NCBI GenBank assembly: GCA_028673005.1 | Contig: CM054118.1 | Coordinates: forward strand, 89,132,858 to 89,196,857 | From: Tanypteryx hageni | Lineage: Eukaryota; Arthropoda; Insecta; Odonata; Petaluridae | Direction of reading: 5' to 3' | Length of the DNA: 64,000 nucleotides | Position numbers and translations under genes: made by a program | Shown: in pieces, positions 38,501 to 44,500 of the stretch | Layout of the letters: each line of letters begins with the position of its first letter | Position numbering within the stretch: position 1 is the first letter of the stretch | The notes under the pieces: model-generated | Database searches by the model: none | Seen by the model: only the letters and a program-made list of their open reading frames with translations | Told to the model about the DNA's origin: nothing

Positions 38501-41500
38501 GGAGAATGTTCTAAAGTTTTCCATTGCCACTGTTCCCAGGTTTTGTCAAGGGCTACGATATGGCACATGTATGCAACCTCTTTGTTGTGGTACCGTTCAA
38601 GATGGAGGTTAGCAAAGGCATACCTGTGCCACTTTTGCTCCTCGGTAAGGTGGTGTGAGACCCATCATGATGCATTTTTACGCATCCCGATGATGTCTTT
38701 AACGATGTGACAAATTGTGAATTGCCTTATCCCAACTTCCACAGCCAACTGGCGCATCATCCATTGCCTGTCCACTTCCAGCAGTGACTTTATGAGCTGC
38801 ACCTGCTTGTCCAGAATGGTGGGCTGTCATGCACGTTGATTACTCTGCGTAGTGTCCCGACCCTGACAAAATGCTTTTACCCATCGTGCGACAGTTTGAC
38901 ATGGAAATGCATCGTCACCACATGCTTCCTGCAGACCATGCCAACAGTCTTTCGTACTATGACCGCATGTGACCTCTATTTTGACCCAGGAATGCTGTTC
39001 CAACCTCATGACATTGTCTTAGGGCGCTGTGTTATGAAACATCGACTTCCCTGGCTTGTTCACGTGCACTCTACTGCTTTAGAGGCGTGAAACTTACTGT
39101 GTGCATCCGAGCATGGCCCCCTACCAGCACTGTGCACGAACGGTCGATTTGCAACCGTTCTATGCATTCGGCAGCAGTGTTGCCCCTACTTTTCATTCGA
39201 CCCTCGTATAAAACAACTGCACTTTGACTGAAATAATTTTAGTTTTAGTTTTTTGTTTAGATAAAAGTTTATTTCTGAAACTGTTGTTAAAATTTGAGCA
39301 GCTGATATAAGTTATCACAAAATAAACTTGAATATGCAAAACCCTAGTGATGGTTGTTGGACATTATTAGATCAAAAAAGAAAGAAATGTTTTTTTATTT
39401 GCAATTTTATAAACATTATGTCATCTTAAATTCAAGATCTTTTTATTCAGGTGAACATGCTAATTCCTTTGCTTTCTATTCAAATCTCTTTAAATCATTA
39501 TCAATAATTCTTTGTCATGCTCATTTAATTTACTATTAATTTTTCTCTCATAATTTTAAAATTTTGTTTTGTTCTGGAAAAAATTCCCATTTATGTTTTT
39601 AGTAATGAACATTATATTGAAGCAGCACAATTAATAATCTGCAAATAAAGAATATAAGGAATTATTAGTAGTCACATCATAAATTTTAGCTTAACAGTTA
39701 ATTTAATTAGTATAGTTAATAATCTCAAAATCCACAAAATTAATGATTAATTTAGTCCATTATTAAATTTTTATCACATGAAGTTGAATGTCATAAAGTC
39801 GTAATTCAATTTAATAATCAACAATTAATGCAAAGAAGCATTTTTGTTGTTCACTTCCTTGCTATTGATTTTCAGAAGTCAATCGTGTTGCTTATTGGAA
39901 CAATCAATAGTGCTCCACCCAGTCATAATAAGCACTCTGTTTCAATAGATAGATTATAATATATAAGTTATCTATAAAAACAAGCATGTACAGTTTTACA
40001 TTACCTGCCTTACTAAAGATCAACGATTCAAATTTTGTGTAAACCTGAAGTTAAAAAAAAGTTGAGTTGGTCTTTAGAATTACAAAAAATTGTTTCTATA
40101 TTTCTATTCAGAACATGCACACCAACATTGCTTATTCAAGCCACTACTTGATGAGTTTTTGCGCAGAAACAGTGTTAGAATTAGTATTAATTGGAAAATG
40201 TACTTGTGGTATTTCCAGATACTCCTAAGCGGTGCTACCTGATTCACTGGACAGCATGCCTTTGTGCATTGACTGGTGTTATAATGGTGCTCATTGCTCG
40301 CGGGCACTACACTGTGGATGTATTGATTGCCTATTTCATTACTACTCGTCTCTTTTGGATATACCACACTATGGCAAATAACACCTCTTTGAAGGTTAGT
40401 TCATTGAATCTGTATAATGAGTTGTTGCTAAGTAATCGGTCAGTTTCTAACTTATGTGAACTTGTGTGATTTTTCCAACTACATCTTATAATGGTATTTC
40501 ACATTTTTCCTCAATTTCATTTATGATAATATTTTTAATGTTCATTTCTTCAGCTTTTAGCTCTTCATGGTCTTGTGTATAAATTTACCACTAAAGCATT
40601 ACCCTGTTACTTATCAGGATACATTCCTGAAAAGTGCGACAAATATCCTATATGGCAGCTCAAATGCATTTAAAACCAATTTTCTAGATTTATCGGAAAT
40701 TATTTCAATTTTCTTGACTTACACACTAAACTTGATTCTTTCAGCTATGATCTTTTTAAGCCTGGAGTTTAAATTAATATTCTTACTAATTATTGAATCA
40801 TTTATTTTAATGCTGTTGTTGTTTAATTGGAAATTGATGCAGACAATTTTGGCAGAAAAGCTCCCTTGAAAATGAATATTTCTGATGCATTGGAATGTAC
40901 TCATTCACTGCGCACATTGATTTCAGATCATCTTCTCTTCTAGAAGTACCTTAGAATTTTGATAAATAATTGAGTGGCTAAAGCCACATCATTTTGTAAT
41001 CAGGCACTTCAATTGCTAATATGTAACAGTACTGCTTGAAAATGCTTGTTTTTGCCTGATGGCAGTTCACAATTCAGTTAATGAAAGATGCTTTACGTTA
41101 ACTGTTTTGTCAAGATGAGTGAAATGAAATTAATTACAGCACGTTTCATTTAGTTGTGTATGTTTTTGGATGTTGAGTGATCTGTGAAAAAATTTCATTT
41201 TTTTATTATGTCATCATATAATTGATCTTCTACTTGCTATGATATTAATAGAAAGCAAGTTTTATTGACACAGATAATAGAGATATGTAGTAAGGTAGCT
41301 CTTGGGTTAAGTTGTAATGCTGTAATGTCAGAATGTAATATTTGTTCTGTATTTTGCGATGTTATTAGCAGACAAAATTGAATTTGAAGAATCTATGCAT
41401 AACAAGACAACTGAATTGAGGTGTTTAGATCAGTTTACTTGTGTTAAAACTAGAGATGTGCGAACTGTTTGAAATTTTGAACCGAGTCGAGTTTTATTTT

Positions 41501-44500
41501 AAAATTCGACTTCCTTATATTCTAGAAATAGATTTTTTTTAACTCTTTGATCCATCTAGCTTAATTTTTCAATTCTAGGTTTTTTATTCTTTGTTATGAA
41601 TCAATAAAAATTACGAATAATTAATATTGAGTTTAAAAAGGCATTTCAGGCACTTTTATTTTACCCAACAAAATCATTAAATATATCTTTAAACGTAAGA
41701 CTCAAACTCAGCTCAAAATTCGAATTTTTCAACAATGTCCGACTCTAGTTGAAAATTTGATGTTCGCACATCCCTTATTAAAACACTAAATTACATAATG
41801 TATTTAGTGTCAAAGAATTATAATTTTTTTAGCTTGACTTTGGCCTGGAACATCCATTTCTCAACTTCTCTAGTAGTTGAAATTCTAGGTGCTGACCTAC
41901 AACCGACACATTATATAATCTGGCCTCCCTTTAATGCCATCCATTCCAGTTAAAAGGAATTCATCTTTATACCGTGTGTCCTCAGTTTAACCTCACTTCC
42001 ATTAATGTTGGTTCACATTAATATCGTTCAAAAATTACTACCCATATTCGAATTAACTTCATCAATGATTTGAGTTAACATTGTCCTGACTCAACGCTGA
42101 AATCACTGACAAAAAAATACTGCATATATGACTCATGTGCATCTGTTGCAAAGCACTTCTCCAGGTGAGGCAGATAGCATTATTCAAGCAGGAAAAGTGT
42201 TCTAGATTGATGTATTTTTATTAAATATGCATCATTGGCATGGTGATATTTTGTAGCAATGGGTCCAAAGAGTGGTAGTTTTGGCCTCCTCCTTGAAGTC
42301 CCCTCAGTTGTCATTAAAATCCTCTTAATCACCTTGAAAAGAATCCTTACAGGCTTTTTAAGCTGTGCAGAAAGGAAGATCTGTGCCCTATTTATAAATT
42401 TGAAATTATTCTGTAGAATTTGAATAATTTCAGTTTAACTAACGCTCAAAATAGAAAATATTATGAAATGGAACACTCATTCTGGTAGTGGAGCCAAAGG
42501 CAAAGGACACGAAATTCGCATATCTAAATAGCTGAAAATCATAATACTGGATGTGCGTGCTCTGCTCAAACAATTTCCAGAGTGTGTTTATAGATGGTGA
42601 TGTTCCATGGACTCTTTGGGCTGGTGCACCTAGTATTGAATAATATATAGTTCATTTACAATCTAGCTAACTCTCCAGAATGGTATTGCAAAATGTCTGA
42701 TGAGAGGGAACGATATTACCAACGCATGAGATGAACCAGAACAGCATAGTTATGTTGGACTACCATATTGACCCGAATCCAAGATGAGGGTTTTTCCAAA
42801 TTTCACATTGTGAAAATTGGAGGTCGTCTTAAATTCAAGTACAAAGTCATATACCTTTACTACATTGCGGTCAGTTGATCGGGCATCAATTCGCCATGCT
42901 TCAATTTGTGGCACATCAATTCGTCTCGTGATAATCTCATCATGCATCGCTTGACAAACTCATTGCGCATCAATTCATTTCCAGACAAATCCGTCGCATG
43001 ACAATTTTGTTGTGATACAAATTTGTTGTGAGACATTCATCACGAGACAAATTGGACGGCGAGACAACATGACAAATTTGTTGAGAGATGAATTGATGCG
43101 CAATGAGTTTGTTGTGCGATGTATTGACACACGACAAACTAACCATGATGAATTGACAAAATGACCGCGATGAGTTGTCATAGAAACATTGGAAGTATGG
43201 TTATGCATTTAATCGATGTTTTTTAAATAAATGAAACCAGATAAAATAATTGTATTTTTAATTGCGAACTTATGATGCAGAATTCAATTAATGAAGTCTT
43301 AATTTTAAAAACAAGTAGTTGGTGCTTGCATTCTGCATGCATTTCATCACATTAATTTTTTAGACGATATTTCATCATTAGACATTTTTAAGTTTGCAAT
43401 TCTGAATCAACGACGACTAATAACACAACAACAAATAGGTAACAATGCAATGACAAATAACAAAAACACTTTCTATAATCACCTGTATAACAGTTATAGA
43501 ATAACTGAAGAACCATCAAATTTCACGCTGAAATATGCAATGTGAGAAACCATCGTGGAGACGTGTGGAAGTGAGTGGGGAGGGTGGAGGGGGAGAGGCA
43601 TGAGTACCTACAGATGTTGTGGAAGGGGCAGAGGTTCAATACAATGCTACAACATATTAACACAAAATGTGACTTCTAGATAAGCCTAAATCGCTCTTAT
43701 AAGATCTGTAAGGTATAGATTAAAAATTTTATTCGGGTAGAAGACAACATTTACTACAATAAAATCCATGACACCTCATACCTATGATTGATAGTTCTCG
43801 AGATAAAAATTTAATATGCAATAATTGTCAAAAATATGTATATCTATCGAGTATTGCATTCCCTTGCCCTTATGTGATCTGTAAGGTATCGATTAAAAAA
43901 ATTATCCTTACGGAGGATAGAATTTGCTACAAAATGATTTCAAAAGCTTGTACCTATGACAAATAGTTTCCTAGATAAAACTTATTAAACTTTAATATAC
44001 AAATTAGGTAAAAACAACCACTAAAAATTTACTATTTTGAAATTTTCGATTTTTCTGGTTGGTTGTGAGCAAAATCCTATAATCGTGCCAAGTTTCAAGT
44101 CTAGCTCATCCAGAAGTGCCTAAACATTAACTGAAATCTTAGGACTGAAATGACAAATGGTGTGGAGAAGAAAGGCACCTCTGTAAAAGGGAATGCATCA
44201 CAAGGTATAAGACAAAGTCTTTATAGAAATTTTAAGCTAATGGTGGTACATTATGCTGAAGAAACTAACAATTGTGAGGCCGGAGGGAAATATAACCTGA
44301 CAGGTGGAAGAAGCAAGTAAAACAGCAATTGGAGGTTCTAATAATACATGAAAATCAATTAGTGGACCCAAAAAATGTCGATTTCATGAGTTAGAAGAAG
44401 AAGACGTAAAATTTGTGTACTCTGAGAACGAACGACAAACCTTTGTCACAGGAAATCATGAAACTGAAAGCTTATGAATTAGCACGATCACTAAACATAC

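Noticed and set aside
42863..43190. CRISPR-like array of short repeats
   Set aside because: Units are degenerate, alternate in orientation and have no regular spacers; the context is eukaryotic.
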